DNA of 13,967 nucleotides, from the NCBI GenBank assembly GCA_900769975.1, contig CAAGIR010000175.1, forward strand, positions 1-13,967, given 5' to 3'. This DNA is from Spirochaetia bacterium (lineage in GTDB: Bacteria > Spirochaetota > Spirochaetia > Treponematales > Treponemataceae). This document shows, in pieces, positions 7,131 to 13,880 of this stretch (position 1 is the first letter of the stretch; every line of letters begins with the position of its first letter). Both the position numbers and the translations under genes were made by a program. A model generated the notes under the pieces. That model was not told where the DNA came from. It saw only the letters and a program-made list of their open reading frames with translations, and searched no databases.

Positions 7131-8153
7131 ATGAATAAATCTGAATTCAAAAAAATTATATTATCTGTTCCAAAAGCAGAATTGCATCTTCATTTAGAAG
7201 CAGTTATTTCTTTAGATGGCGTAAAAAAACTTTATAAAAATAAATTTAATAAGGAAATGACAGAACAGGAACAGATTGACTTATTTTCTTATGAAGATTT
7301 AAACGGATTTATTCAGTCATTTTTAAAAGTACAGGGAATGTTTACAAGCGTTCAAGATTTCAACCTCGTTTTTGATGAACTTGAAAAATATCTTTTAGAA
7401 AATGGAATTACTTATACAGAAGTATTTTTTGCACCGTCAGCATTCCTTAAAATGGGATTTTCTTATGCAGAGATGACAGAAATTTTTCATAAAAAAATCA
7501 CACAGATAAAGGAAAAAACAGGCATAATCATTAAACTTTTGATGGATGTTTCAAGAACATTTGGTTGTGATAATGCCATGAAAAATTTTAATCTTCTAAA
7601 AGAATTTCCTTGCGACGATGTTATTGGCATTGGACTGGGCGGTGCAGAATCAAAAGGTCCTGCAAAAGAATTCGCTCCTGTTTATGAACAGGCATTAAAA
7701 GACGGATTTAAAGCAGTAGCACATGCAGGCGAAGATGTAGGACCAGAAAGTATCTGGGATTCAATTAATTATCTTCATGCACAAAGAATAGGACATGGTG
7801 TAACTGCAATCGAGGATGAAAAACTTATGGAAGAATTACAGCAATCACAGCTTCCGATAGAAATCTGTATCACTTCAAATACATTTACAAAAAAGATTGT
7901 AAAAGAAGCAAAAAATCATCCTGTACGAACATTTTATGATAAAGGTTTAATGGTAAACATAAACACGGATGATCCTGTTTTCTTTAAAACAACACTTCTT
8001 GATGAATTGTGGATTTGTCACAGCGAATTGAATTTTTCTATGGACGAAATCAAAAAACTGATTAAAAATAGTTTTGCTTCCTCATTCTTGTCAGAAGAAG
8101 CAAAACAGGATTGGTATGCAAAAGTTGATTCTGCGTGGAAATTAGAAGAATAA
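7131..8153 (+). CDS. add: Adenosine/adenine deaminase family protein
   Basis: This is a zinc-dependent purine deaminase of the amidohydrolase superfamily, releasing ammonia from adenosine or a related aminopurine. At 340 aa it has the family's usual length. Metal and catalytic residues are all visible: H19 and H21 (LHLHLE), H198 and E201 (AHAGE), H222 (RIGHG) and D280-D281 (NTDDP). After the HxH the sequence reads LEAV, whereas adenosine deaminases normally have LDG and adenine deaminases LEG. The substrate could therefore be adenosine, adenine, aminodeoxyfutalosine or another adenine nucleoside. An AGAGG at 7119-7123 precedes the start. The 67-base gap from pepF contains no convincing promoter. 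The 3' end overlaps the convergent beta-barrel gene by 12 bases. Confidence 0.85.
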   Translation: MNKSEFKKIILSVPKAELHLHLEAVISLDGVKKLYKNKFNKEMTEQEQIDLFSYEDLNGFIQSFLKVQGMFTSVQDFNLVFDELEKYLLENGITYTEVFFAPSAFLKMGFSYAEMTEIFHKKITQIKEKTGIIIKLLMDVSRTFGCDNAMKNFNLLKEFPCDDVIGIGLGGAESKGPAKEFAPVYEQALKDGFKAVAHAGEDVGPESIWDSINYLHAQRIGHGVTAIEDEKLMEELQQSQLPIEICITSNTFTKKIVKEAKNHPVRTFYDKGLMVNINTDDPVFFKTTLLDELWICHSELNFSMDEIKKLIKNSFASSFLSEEAKQDWYAKVDSAWKLEE

Positions 8154-8843
8154 AGTTACAGCCACAGAATATGTAACAGGAACATCACCGTTAAAGAATT
8201 TCCAGTCAATAACAGGCTCATAAGCTAACGTTGAATTGCCATTTTTTATGAATTCATCTGTAATAAACCGGCATTTAATAAATGGTAATTCAAAATCAAC
8301 TAATAAAGAAATTTTCATAAAATTAAACAGATTTAAAGAACAGTAAACAGCAGGAACAAAATCTGCATAAATATTAAATTCTGTCATAGAATAATTACAG
8401 TTATTAACCTGTGCATATCCATAAGAATTCAGCCATTCTACCCCAACTTTTGTGCCAAACATTGCACCAAAAGAAAAGCATAAAAGATTTGCCTGGAGAC
8501 CAAAAGAATTTTTTATAAATACATTGTGATATTTTGTGTTTTGAGTAAAAATGATATTTGTATCTGGATATTGATAGTTAAGCCCATCATTAAAAATCTG
8601 ACCTTTGTTAAAACCAAGATAATAAGATTCTGTAATATCAAAAAGACCGTCTTCGTCTGATTGCCAGAAACCTATTGCAAAATCAAAAGAATTCGAATCA
8701 GCATGATAATTGCTTGAATGATAAAACATATCTCCAATCATAACTGATAAACCGTTCTTTTGATGACCGTCAATTTCATCATCATTTGCAAAACAAAAAA
8801 CTGAAGCACATACCAAAGCGAGAATAATTAAAATCTTTTTCAT
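8142..8843 (-). CDS. Predicted outer-membrane beta-barrel protein
   Basis: I do not recognise this family. The 233-aa product starts with a classical signal peptide: MKK, a hydrophobic core at 4-17 and a likely cut after CFA at residue 19. The mature part is rich in Asn, Tyr, Phe and Asp with alternating polar and hydrophobic runs, and ends TYSVAVTLFF. A terminal Phe on an alternating strand is the recognition signal of outer-membrane barrels handled by BAM. No spirochaetal lipobox is evident, although C12 and C17 are present. It is probably a small barrel of about eight strands, which is inference. An AAGGGATG ribosome-binding site lies 6 bases before the start, and the gap to the upstream methyltransferase gene is 16 bases, so it is likely the last gene of that operon. 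Its 3' end overlaps the convergent deaminase gene. Confidence 0.7.
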   Translation of the reverse strand: MKKILIILALVCASVFCFANDDEIDGHQKNGLSVMIGDMFYHSSNYHADSNSFDFAIGFWQSDEDGLFDITESYYLGFNKGQIFNDGLNYQYPDTNIIFTQNTKYHNVFIKNSFGLQANLLCFSFGAMFGTKVGVEWLNSYGYAQVNNCNYSMTEFNIYADFVPAVYCSLNLFNFMKISLLVDFELPFIKCRFITDEFIKNGNSTLAYEPVIDWKFFNGDVPVTYSVAVTLFF

Positions 8844-8859
8844 AATACATCCCTTATTT

Positions 8860-9666
8860 TTATTTTTTTCTCAGAACGTCTACAAGATGACTTGACGCTC
8901 CAAGTAATTCACTTTTTTCACAAATTGCCAGTTGAAATTTCAAAAATGCTTCAAATTCTTGAGGATTCATTTCATTCAGTTCACGACGCATATAGTCAGC
9001 AGCACCATCTGGAGCAAAAATAGTTTCACGTTCTAATTCACACTTTTGATTTAAAAAATTTATATCTTCAAGCCTTGCATAATCATATAAATCATCTTCA
9101 GTACAAACAATATGGAAATCATCGGTAAGGCCACCTTTTTTTGAAACTTCTTCCCATTTGTGTTCTTTAAAACAATAAGAAATAACGCTGTATTCGTTTA
9201 AAACATAAGCAACAAAGATATACCCCCCTTTTTTAGTAATCCTTTTTGCTTCCTGCAAAGCCTGAATTTTGTTTTTTTCACCATGAAGATGATACATTGG
9301 ACCAAACAAAATAGTGATGTCAAAAGAATTATCTTCCAAAAAATGAAGGTTGCGTGCATCTCCTTGCCAGGTTTTGATATTTTCATGTTTGCTTCTGAGA
9401 ATTTCCAGATTATGATTGACAAGTTCCACTGCCGTTACATCAAACCCCAGATGACAAAGTTCTACAGAATATCTTCCAGTGCCGGCCCCAATATCTGCAA
9501 TTTTTACAGAAGCCTTGCAGTCCTTTTGTTCATCATTTTTTTGAGAAATAAAATTAGCTGCTTTTTTAATAAAATGCATGGACGTAGAAAACTCTACAAT
9601 TCCATGACGAGTCGTAAGCCTGTGATCTTCTTTAAATTTATTATAGTACTGTTCGAGTTTTGTCAT
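8860..9666 (-). CDS. Class I SAM-dependent methyltransferase
   Basis: This is a cytoplasmic methyltransferase of 268 aa with unknown acceptor. SAM motif I is IADIGAGTGRYS (56-67). Motif II follows in VTAVELVNHNLEIL (77-90), then a WQGDARNLHFL strand (100-110) and DITILFGPMYHLHGE (116-130). KRITKKGGYIFVAY (141-154) completes the Rossmann core. The opening YYN..KEDHRLTTRHGIVEF and the ending LLGASSHLVDVLRKK match a family common in Firmicutes and treponemes and usually annotated only as methyltransferase. It lies 35 bases downstream of galK and 16 upstream of the beta-barrel gene on the same strand. A GAGGTG stands 11 bases before the ATG, somewhat far. A small-molecule acceptor seems likelier than rRNA, but this is a guess. 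Confidence 0.85.
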   Translation of the reverse strand: MTKLEQYYNKFKEDHRLTTRHGIVEFSTSMHFIKKAANFISQKNDEQKDCKASVKIADIGAGTGRYSVELCHLGFDVTAVELVNHNLEILRSKHENIKTWQGDARNLHFLEDNSFDITILFGPMYHLHGEKNKIQALQEAKRITKKGGYIFVAYVLNEYSVISYCFKEHKWEEVSKKGGLTDDFHIVCTEDDLYDYARLEDINFLNQKCELERETIFAPDGAADYMRRELNEMNPQEFEAFLKFQLAICEKSELLGASSHLVDVLRKK

Positions 9667-9701
9667 TTAAAATTTAACACCTCAGAAGGCAAAAAGTGTT
9701 A

Positions 9702-10886
9702 TTAAATTCTGCAGACACCATCACCGCTGGAACATGCAAAAAATCCTGCTTCGTAACCAACAATTTGGGTATATTTTTCCTGAACAGATTTGCAAAAATC
9801 TTCTATATAATTCTTATGTACTAGAGCAATTGCACAACCACCAAAACCAGCACCAGTCATTCTAGCTCCAATACAATTTTTGTTTTCTCTGGCAGCCTGC
9901 ACCAAAGTATCCAGTTCAAGACCAGTAACTTCATAATCATTTTTGAGAGAATTATGCGATTCGTAAAGATATTTTCCAAGAAGATTTAAATCATTATTTT
10001 TCAAGGCATCTACCGATTTTAAAACTCTGTCCATTTCTGTTACGCAATGACGAACCCTTTTGAAAATAACTTCATCTTTAATGCAGGAACCGTATTTTTC
10101 AAAATCATTTACAGAAAGGCTGCAAAGGTCTTGTATATTTACGCCATTTTCCTGCAAAATTTTTAATCCTTCTTCACACTGGGCTCTTCTTTCGTTGTAT
10201 TTAGAATCAGCAAGTTTTCGCTGTTTTCTTGTATTCATAACAACAAAATTATAATCTCCCAAATTTAATGGTACATATTCGTGTTCAATTTTTGCACAAT
10301 CAAGCAATTCCGCCGTATTTTTTTTGCCAGTTGCGATAATGTATTGATCCATAATTCCGCAATTAACGTTCATAAATTCGTGTTCAGACTGCTGTCCCAT
10401 AAGAGCGATATCTTTTCTGGATATATTAAAATCGTAAAGTTCATTCACAGCCCAGGCAAAACCACATTCCAGAGCAGATGAAGAACTGATTCCGCCAGCA
10501 CTTGGAACATTACTTGCAATCAGACAGTCAAAACCACAATCAAAAGTTAAGCCGCGTTTTTTCATACAGCATAGAATACCGTTTAAAAAATTAGCGTAGT
10601 CATTTTTTTTGTCAAAAACAAAATCCTCGTTAATATCAAACGTAAAAGTTCCAGGAAAAAACAAATCTTCATAAAAAATTTTTGAATCATTTCGTTTTCT
10701 AACAGCACAATAAAGATATTTGTCTATTGCAGCAGGAAAAACTTTACCTCCGTTATAATCAATATGTTCACCGATAATATTTATACGGGCAGGGGAAGCA
10801 AAAACAGCAGGATTTTCTCCTTCTCCATAAATTTTAAAAAAGTTTTCTACCATAAGCTGCTTTGTAACAGTTTGTTTTTCAATCAT
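9702..10886 (-). CDS. galK: Galactokinase
   Basis: This enzyme phosphorylates alpha-D-galactose at C1 with ATP, the entry step of the Leloir pathway. The length of 394 aa is typical. The galactokinase signature is ARINIIGEHIDYNGG (33-47) and includes the catalytic Arg. The GHMP ATP-binding loop is PSAGGISSSSALE (128-140), slightly different from the usual PxGxGLSSSA. CGIMDQY contains the catalytic Asp (D180). The third GHMP motif is MTGAGFGGCAIA (343-354). galT and galE are not in the window. It stands 18 bases after the PHP gene and 35 before the methyltransferase gene, so it is likely part of the same minus-strand operon. A GTGGGTG stands close upstream of the start. N-acetylgalactosamine kinases share the fold and are an alternative, but the signature fits GalK best. 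Confidence 0.93.
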   Translation of the reverse strand: MIEKQTVTKQLMVENFFKIYGEGENPAVFASPARINIIGEHIDYNGGKVFPAAIDKYLYCAVRKRNDSKIFYEDLFFPGTFTFDINEDFVFDKKNDYANFLNGILCCMKKRGLTFDCGFDCLIASNVPSAGGISSSSALECGFAWAVNELYDFNISRKDIALMGQQSEHEFMNVNCGIMDQYIIATGKKNTAELLDCAKIEHEYVPLNLGDYNFVVMNTRKQRKLADSKYNERRAQCEEGLKILQENGVNIQDLCSLSVNDFEKYGSCIKDEVIFKRVRHCVTEMDRVLKSVDALKNNDLNLLGKYLYESHNSLKNDYEVTGLELDTLVQAARENKNCIGARMTGAGFGGCAIALVHKNYIEDFCKSVQEKYTQIVGYEAGFFACSSGDGVCRI

Positions 10887-10904
10887 ATAACACCCACAAA
10901 TAAA

Positions 10905-11597
10905 TTAATTTTTTATAATATTATATTTTTTCGATTTAATGCGTTCTGCAAAATCAAAAACATCTTTAACAGGTGAATCAAATTCCACACCTCCCATTAT
11001 CTGCGGACAATCTTTTATCATATTAACATTATGAATGTCACTTCCGCTAGTCATAGGAAAACCGTAAGTTTTTGCATACATAAATGCAAGGTCATTTTCT
11101 TCTGTGTGGTTGCATGCATTATACACTTCTATGCCATGTATATCACGAGGATGTAAATGAATTGCCTTTATATAATCACGCAATCTATAAGGATGGGCTT
11201 GAATAATCAATCCACCGAGTTTATTTACTGTTTTAAAAACTTCATCCTGTTTCATAAACTCAAATTCTTCATGCTGCATAAGCCATTCTTTTTCGAGTCC
11301 AAAAATCAGGTATTCATCGCCGTCAAAAGCCTGTTCGAGTCCGAAAAAAACATCAAAATCTGGAATGTTCGTGCATGCTTCGTGTGCCAGGTCATAGCCT
11401 TTGCAGAAAAGTTCGATTCTTTCTTTCCAGGGCAAATCGGCACTTACGCATGTATTACCGCCAAAAAAATGATTTGTTACAAAAAATCCTGCATACCCAA
11501 GCGCTCTGTATGCTTCAATATAATCTACTGCACAACTTGATGCACATGCACTGCTTTCAATCGTATGAAGATGTGTTTCATATTTATAAGAATTCAT
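10905..11597 (-). CDS. PHP-domain metal-dependent phosphoesterase
   Basis: This is a 230-aa polymerase-and-histidinol-phosphatase (PHP) family hydrolase. Metal-ligand motifs appear in order: YETHLHT (H9, H11), TNHF (H43), GLEQAF (E88), AHPYR (H135), IEVYN (E157) and GSDIHN (D187, H189). Standalone PHP proteins of this size hydrolyse phosphoesters of small molecules. The substrate here is unknown, but a sugar phosphate would suit its place directly before galK (18 bases). The frame is open further upstream to 11840, but that extension (CSSLGTPHRKTP...) has no family similarity, and MNSYKYETHLHT is the usual start. No Shine-Dalgarno precedes the ATG at 11597, and a TATAAT lies only 7 bases upstream, which raises the possibility of a leaderless message. 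It appears to be the first gene of the operon with galK, the methyltransferase and the barrel protein. Confidence 0.82.
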   Translation of the reverse strand: MNSYKYETHLHTIESSACASSCAVDYIEAYRALGYAGFFVTNHFFGGNTCVSADLPWKERIELFCKGYDLAHEACTNIPDFDVFFGLEQAFDGDEYLIFGLEKEWLMQHEEFEFMKQDEVFKTVNKLGGLIIQAHPYRLRDYIKAIHLHPRDIHGIEVYNACNHTEENDLAFMYAKTYGFPMTSGSDIHNVNMIKDCPQIMGGVEFDSPVKDVFDFAERIKSKKYNIIKN

Positions 11598-11604
11598 AGT
11601 GCCG

Positions 11605-11610
11605 ATTATA
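11605..11610 (-). promoter_or_regulatory. Candidate -10 box before the PHP gene
   Basis: Read on the minus strand this is a perfect TATAAT ending 7 bases before the ATG at 11597. At 16-18 bases upstream of it only T-rich sequence is found, without a good TTGACA. If real, transcription would begin at or near the start codon. Confidence 0.35.
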
Positions 11611-11909
11611 TAACATTTTGCAAAAAAATAAAACAGGCTCACAAAATAATGCGAACATTTACGGGGATAAAATTGACGGTGGCAAATTTGACAGTGTGGC
11701 AGGATAAACTGGCGGTGGGATTGTGTGGCTGCAGACGATGCAAAAAGTGGTGAATCGGGATAAAGTCGCCAGATGGGTGGGGAATGTGCAGGGGTTTTGC
11801 GGTGCGGCGTGCCGAGGCTTGAACAGGCGTGCTTTAGCAAGAGTCGCTTGCGACCGAGCCGTAAGGCGAGCTGTGAAAGGCGACTTGGAAATGTGATGTC
11901 TGCTCTGAG
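11611..11909. other. G-rich non-coding stretch with degenerate repeats and hairpins
   Basis: This stretch separates the PHP operon promoter from the tRNA-Cys terminator and is much richer in G on the plus strand than its surroundings. A motif GGATAAA followed by a CGGTGG- or GGGTGG-like run recurs near 11664, 11702 and 11758. From 11801 to 11890 the sequence can form hairpins: GTCG-CTTG-CGAC (11843-11854), GCC-GTAA-GGC (11858-11867), or an outer AGTCGC/GCGACT pairing (11842-11847 with 11880-11885). Open frames cross it on both strands but lack ribosome sites and recognisable protein character. It could be a decayed mobile sequence, a REP-like intergenic repeat, or an unrecognised RNA. Confidence 0.5.
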
Positions 11910-11943
11910 AAAAAAAAAGACACCAACAAAACGCTGGTGTCTT
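11910..11943 (-). terminator. Rho-independent terminator of tRNA-Cys
   Basis: On the minus strand a 9-bp stem AAGACACCA/TGGTGTCTT (11935-11943 with 11917-11925) closes a 9-nt loop. Nine T residues follow (11910-11918, the first overlapping the stem base). It begins 2 bases after the tRNA-Cys 3' end and is a textbook intrinsic terminator. Confidence 0.92.
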
Positions 11944-11945
11944 AA

Positions 11946-12017
11946 AGGTGTGGATAGGAGTTGAACCTACCAATAGCGGTTTTGCAGACCGATCCCTTAC
12001 CGCTTGGGTACCACACC
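11946..12017 (-). tRNA. tRNA-Cys (anticodon GCA)
   Basis: The 72-nt cloverleaf reads on the minus strand. The acceptor stem is GGTGTGG/CCACACC (7 bp). The D-arm is CCC..GGG with A13-A22 unpaired. The anticodon loop is CTGCAAA with GCA, and the T-arm is GTAGG-TTCAACT-CCTAT. The discriminator is U73, the main CysRS identity base. G15 and G48 are both present, as in the unusual Levitt pair of E. coli tRNA-Cys. CCA is not encoded (TTA follows) and must be added after transcription. The top pair of the anticodon stem, 27-43, appears as U-C, a mismatch. The gene stands alone, with its own promoter upstream and terminator downstream. Confidence 0.97.
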
Positions 12018-12030
12018 AAAATGTTTTTGT

Positions 12031-12059
12031 ATATTATCATTTATTAAAAAAAAAGTCAA
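12031..12059 (-). promoter_or_regulatory. Promoter of tRNA-Cys
   Basis: On the minus strand TTGACT (12059-12054) is followed by a 17-base T-rich spacer and TAATAT (12036-12031). TGA directly before the -10 gives an extended -10. The predicted start is near 12024, about 7 bases before the tRNA 5' end, leaving a short leader for RNase P. Confidence 0.8.
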
Positions 12060-12065
12060 TTGCGA

Positions 12066-12085
12066 AAAACAACTTTTTTTAAGTT
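12066..12085 (-). terminator. Weak terminator-like hairpin after the M23 hydrolase gene
   Basis: AACTT/AAGTT (12071-12075 with 12081-12085) forms a small AT-only stem. On the minus strand GTTTTT follows at 12070-12065. It is 10 bases after the stop codon of the hydrolase gene. With no GC pairs in most of the stem it would be inefficient, so read-through into tRNA-Cys is possible. Confidence 0.3.
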
Positions 12086-12095
12086 AAACGACCTT

Positions 12096-13205
12096 TTAAT
12101 TTAAAAGCAAACTTGGATTTACTGTTTTTCCGTTTTTGTAGACTGTAAAGTGCAAATGAGGTCCTGTACTCATTCCTGTGGAACCTACACGGCCTATCAT
12201 TGTATTTGTGTATACAAAATTGCCTTTTTTACAAAAGATTACGCTCATATGTGCATAAAGTGTTTTATAGCCAGAATGGTGCGTAATGATTATATAATTT
12301 CCGTAAGTTTCGTTATACCCTGTAGCGGTAACTTTTCCGTCCAAAGCGGCATAAATCGGAGTTCCTTGTGAAGCGGCCATGTCAAGTCCACCATGGAAAG
12401 TACGTTTGCCTGTAGAAAAAGGTGAATCACGCCAGCCGTAAGGTGAAGAAAGCCAGTATCTGGTGTGAATAGGATTTTTAAACAAGTCGCCGTTAATTTC
12501 TTGTCGGGTTGCCCAGTCCAATTCTGCATCTGGTACAAAAACCGGAGTTCCTGCATTTAATTCCATTGAAACTTGCAGATTGTTTACCTGGGCACATTTT
12601 TCAGCATTTATTTCATATTTTTGAGCGATTGATTCGCATGTTTCGCCGCTTTTCTTTACTGTATAAATGATGCCTGGCATGGAAGGAATTTTTAAATATT
12701 GTCCTGGTTGAATAAGCCTTGACTGTTTTATATTGTTTACGCTTATTATTGTATCCTGCGTAACGTTAAATTCGTCGGCAATAAAGCCAATCATATCGCC
12801 TGATTTTACTCGATAAGTTTGATATGTTATGAGTGAAGTGTCTTCGCCTGTAGATTTTTCAGTTTCGCCAGAAGGATTATACTGATATAAATCATTTTCT
12901 TCTTCAGATAATTCAGAAAACAAGGAAGAAATATTTTCGTCAAATTCAGGCAGGACAGAAGTTTCATAACCACCTATACCCCGCTTACTTTGCATTCTAT
13001 CTATAGAAATAAATGTGATTAAAGTAAGGCAAAGCCCTGCACAAAAACCTGCGATAGAAAAACTTATAATTTTAGCAGTCCTAGAATGTGTAATCATAAA
13101 AAGATTTTCTTCCAATTTCTTCATTATAATATGTTTTTTGCAAGATTTAAAGTTGTTTTTTTCTTTTTTGACATCTGATTCATAATCTGTTTTGTTTGTA
13201 ATCAT
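12096..13205 (-). CDS. Membrane-anchored LysM/M23 peptidoglycan hydrolase
   Basis: This is a predicted periplasmic zinc endopeptidase of 369 aa that would cut peptidoglycan cross-links or act as a divisome activator. A long charged cytoplasmic N terminus (1-43) precedes a single membrane segment at about 44-67. An acidic linker (88-125) follows, then two LysM domains (about 129-174 and 180-225). The M23 domain occupies 250-369, with zinc ligands H271 and D275 (HGGLD), catalytic H319 (LYAHM), and H350 and H352 (GPHLHF). All active-site residues are intact, so this is likely an enzyme and not a degenerate EnvC/NlpD-type activator. The start at 13205 has GAGG 5 bases upstream, overlapping the rlmE stop (TGAGG). 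Later Met codons at 28 and 37 are weaker starts. It is coupled to rlmE on the minus strand. Confidence 0.92.
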   Translation of the reverse strand: MITNKTDYESDVKKEKNNFKSCKKHIIMKKLEENLFMITHSRTAKIISFSIAGFCAGLCLTLITFISIDRMQSKRGIGGYETSVLPEFDENISSLFSELSEEENDLYQYNPSGETEKSTGEDTSLITYQTYRVKSGDMIGFIADEFNVTQDTIISVNNIKQSRLIQPGQYLKIPSMPGIIYTVKKSGETCESIAQKYEINAEKCAQVNNLQVSMELNAGTPVFVPDAELDWATRQEINGDLFKNPIHTRYWLSSPYGWRDSPFSTGKRTFHGGLDMAASQGTPIYAALDGKVTATGYNETYGNYIIITHHSGYKTLYAHMSVIFCKKGNFVYTNTMIGRVGSTGMSTGPHLHFTVYKNGKTVNPSLLLN

Positions 13206-13212
13206 AGCGGCC

Positions 13213-13815
13213 TCATTTTTTGTTTATTCCGATAAGATAAGTTTCAAAAGATTCTGAACGGCATGCTTCTGGTTTAAATCCTTTTGCAGTTGTAAAGATT
13301 TCCCGCATAAGTTTTAAAAGTTTTTGTTGATCTCCGTTTTGAAAGATTTTTACGCAAAAATTACCGCCGGTTTTCAGCATTGTCTGTGCATACCAAATTG
13401 CCATCTCTACAAGTTGTTCGCTTCGTGCTGTGTCTACGGTGCGGTTTCCTGTAGTTTTTGGGGCTGCATCGCATACTACTAAATCATACAGTCCTTCGCT
13501 TTTTATTTTTTGCCTGATTTCTGCATCGTTCAAATCTCCCTGTATAAATAGAAGATTTTCGCCTTTTACCGATTTTGAAAGCGGATTTAAGTCGCAGGAA
13601 ACAACTTTTCCTGTTCCGTCCATTTTTCTGAGTAAAAAAGTTGTCCAGCTTCCAGGAGCGGCTCCTAAATCTAAAACAACATAATTCTTTTTAATCATTC
13701 CAAACTTTTCGTCGATTTCTTTCAATTTATATACCGAACGTGCAGGGTATCCTTCTTGAAATGCTTTTTGTGACCAAAAGTCTGGTTTTTCGTAACTATT
13801 TGCTGGCATAATCAT
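13213..13815 (-). CDS. rlmE: 23S rRNA (uridine-2'-O-)-methyltransferase
   Basis: RlmE (FtsJ/RrmJ) methylates the 2'-OH of U2552 in the A-loop of 23S rRNA late in 50S assembly. The length of 200 aa fits (E. coli 209). The SAM motif is VLDLGAAPGSWT (47-58). The K-D-K-E catalytic set is present: K30 (RSVYKLKEID), D116 (VVCDAAP), K156 (CVKIFQ) and E191 (SESFETYLI). The N terminus ARSVYKL matches the RSRAxxKL region of the family. Two starts are possible, at 13815 and 13809 (MIMPAN), and neither has a clear Shine-Dalgarno. The stop at 13213-13215 overlaps the ribosome-binding site of the M23 hydrolase gene, so the two are translated from one message. A truncated gene lies 48 bases upstream on the same strand. 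Confidence 0.95.
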   Translation of the reverse strand: MIMPANSYEKPDFWSQKAFQEGYPARSVYKLKEIDEKFGMIKKNYVVLDLGAAPGSWTTFLLRKMDGTGKVVSCDLNPLSKSVKGENLLFIQGDLNDAEIRQKIKSEGLYDLVVCDAAPKTTGNRTVDTARSEQLVEMAIWYAQTMLKTGGNFCVKIFQNGDQQKLLKLMREIFTTAKGFKPEACRSESFETYLIGINKK

Positions 13816-13847
13816 ATTTTCGGCAGAAATTTACATTTTTTTTACTA

Positions 13848-13880
13848 AAATAATGGCTCAATCCTAAATTTTGTGTGATT
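13848..13880 (-). repeat. 33-bp sequence shared with left end, copy 2
   Basis: On the minus strand this matches 93-125 at 27 of 33 positions without gaps. It overlaps the last codons and stop of the truncated gene and runs into the rlmE upstream region. ATTGAGCCA and AATCACACAAAA are the best-kept parts. Confidence 0.35.

Noticed and set aside
11598..11840. N-terminal extension of the PHP protein to an ATG at 11840
   Set aside because: The 81 extra residues have no PHP-family character and derive from the G-rich intergenic patch. The family start motif is at 11597.
11708..11896. Plus-strand open stretch in the G-rich patch containing RRALARVACDRAVRRAV
   Set aside because: It has no ribosome-binding site, and its Ala/Arg/Val-rich translation comes from hairpin repeats. 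Treated as non-coding.
11659..11973. 104-codon minus-strand open frame overlapping tRNA-Cys
   Set aside because: It starts inside the tRNA gene and runs through the terminator. The Pro/Ser/Thr-rich translation is typical of a spurious frame.
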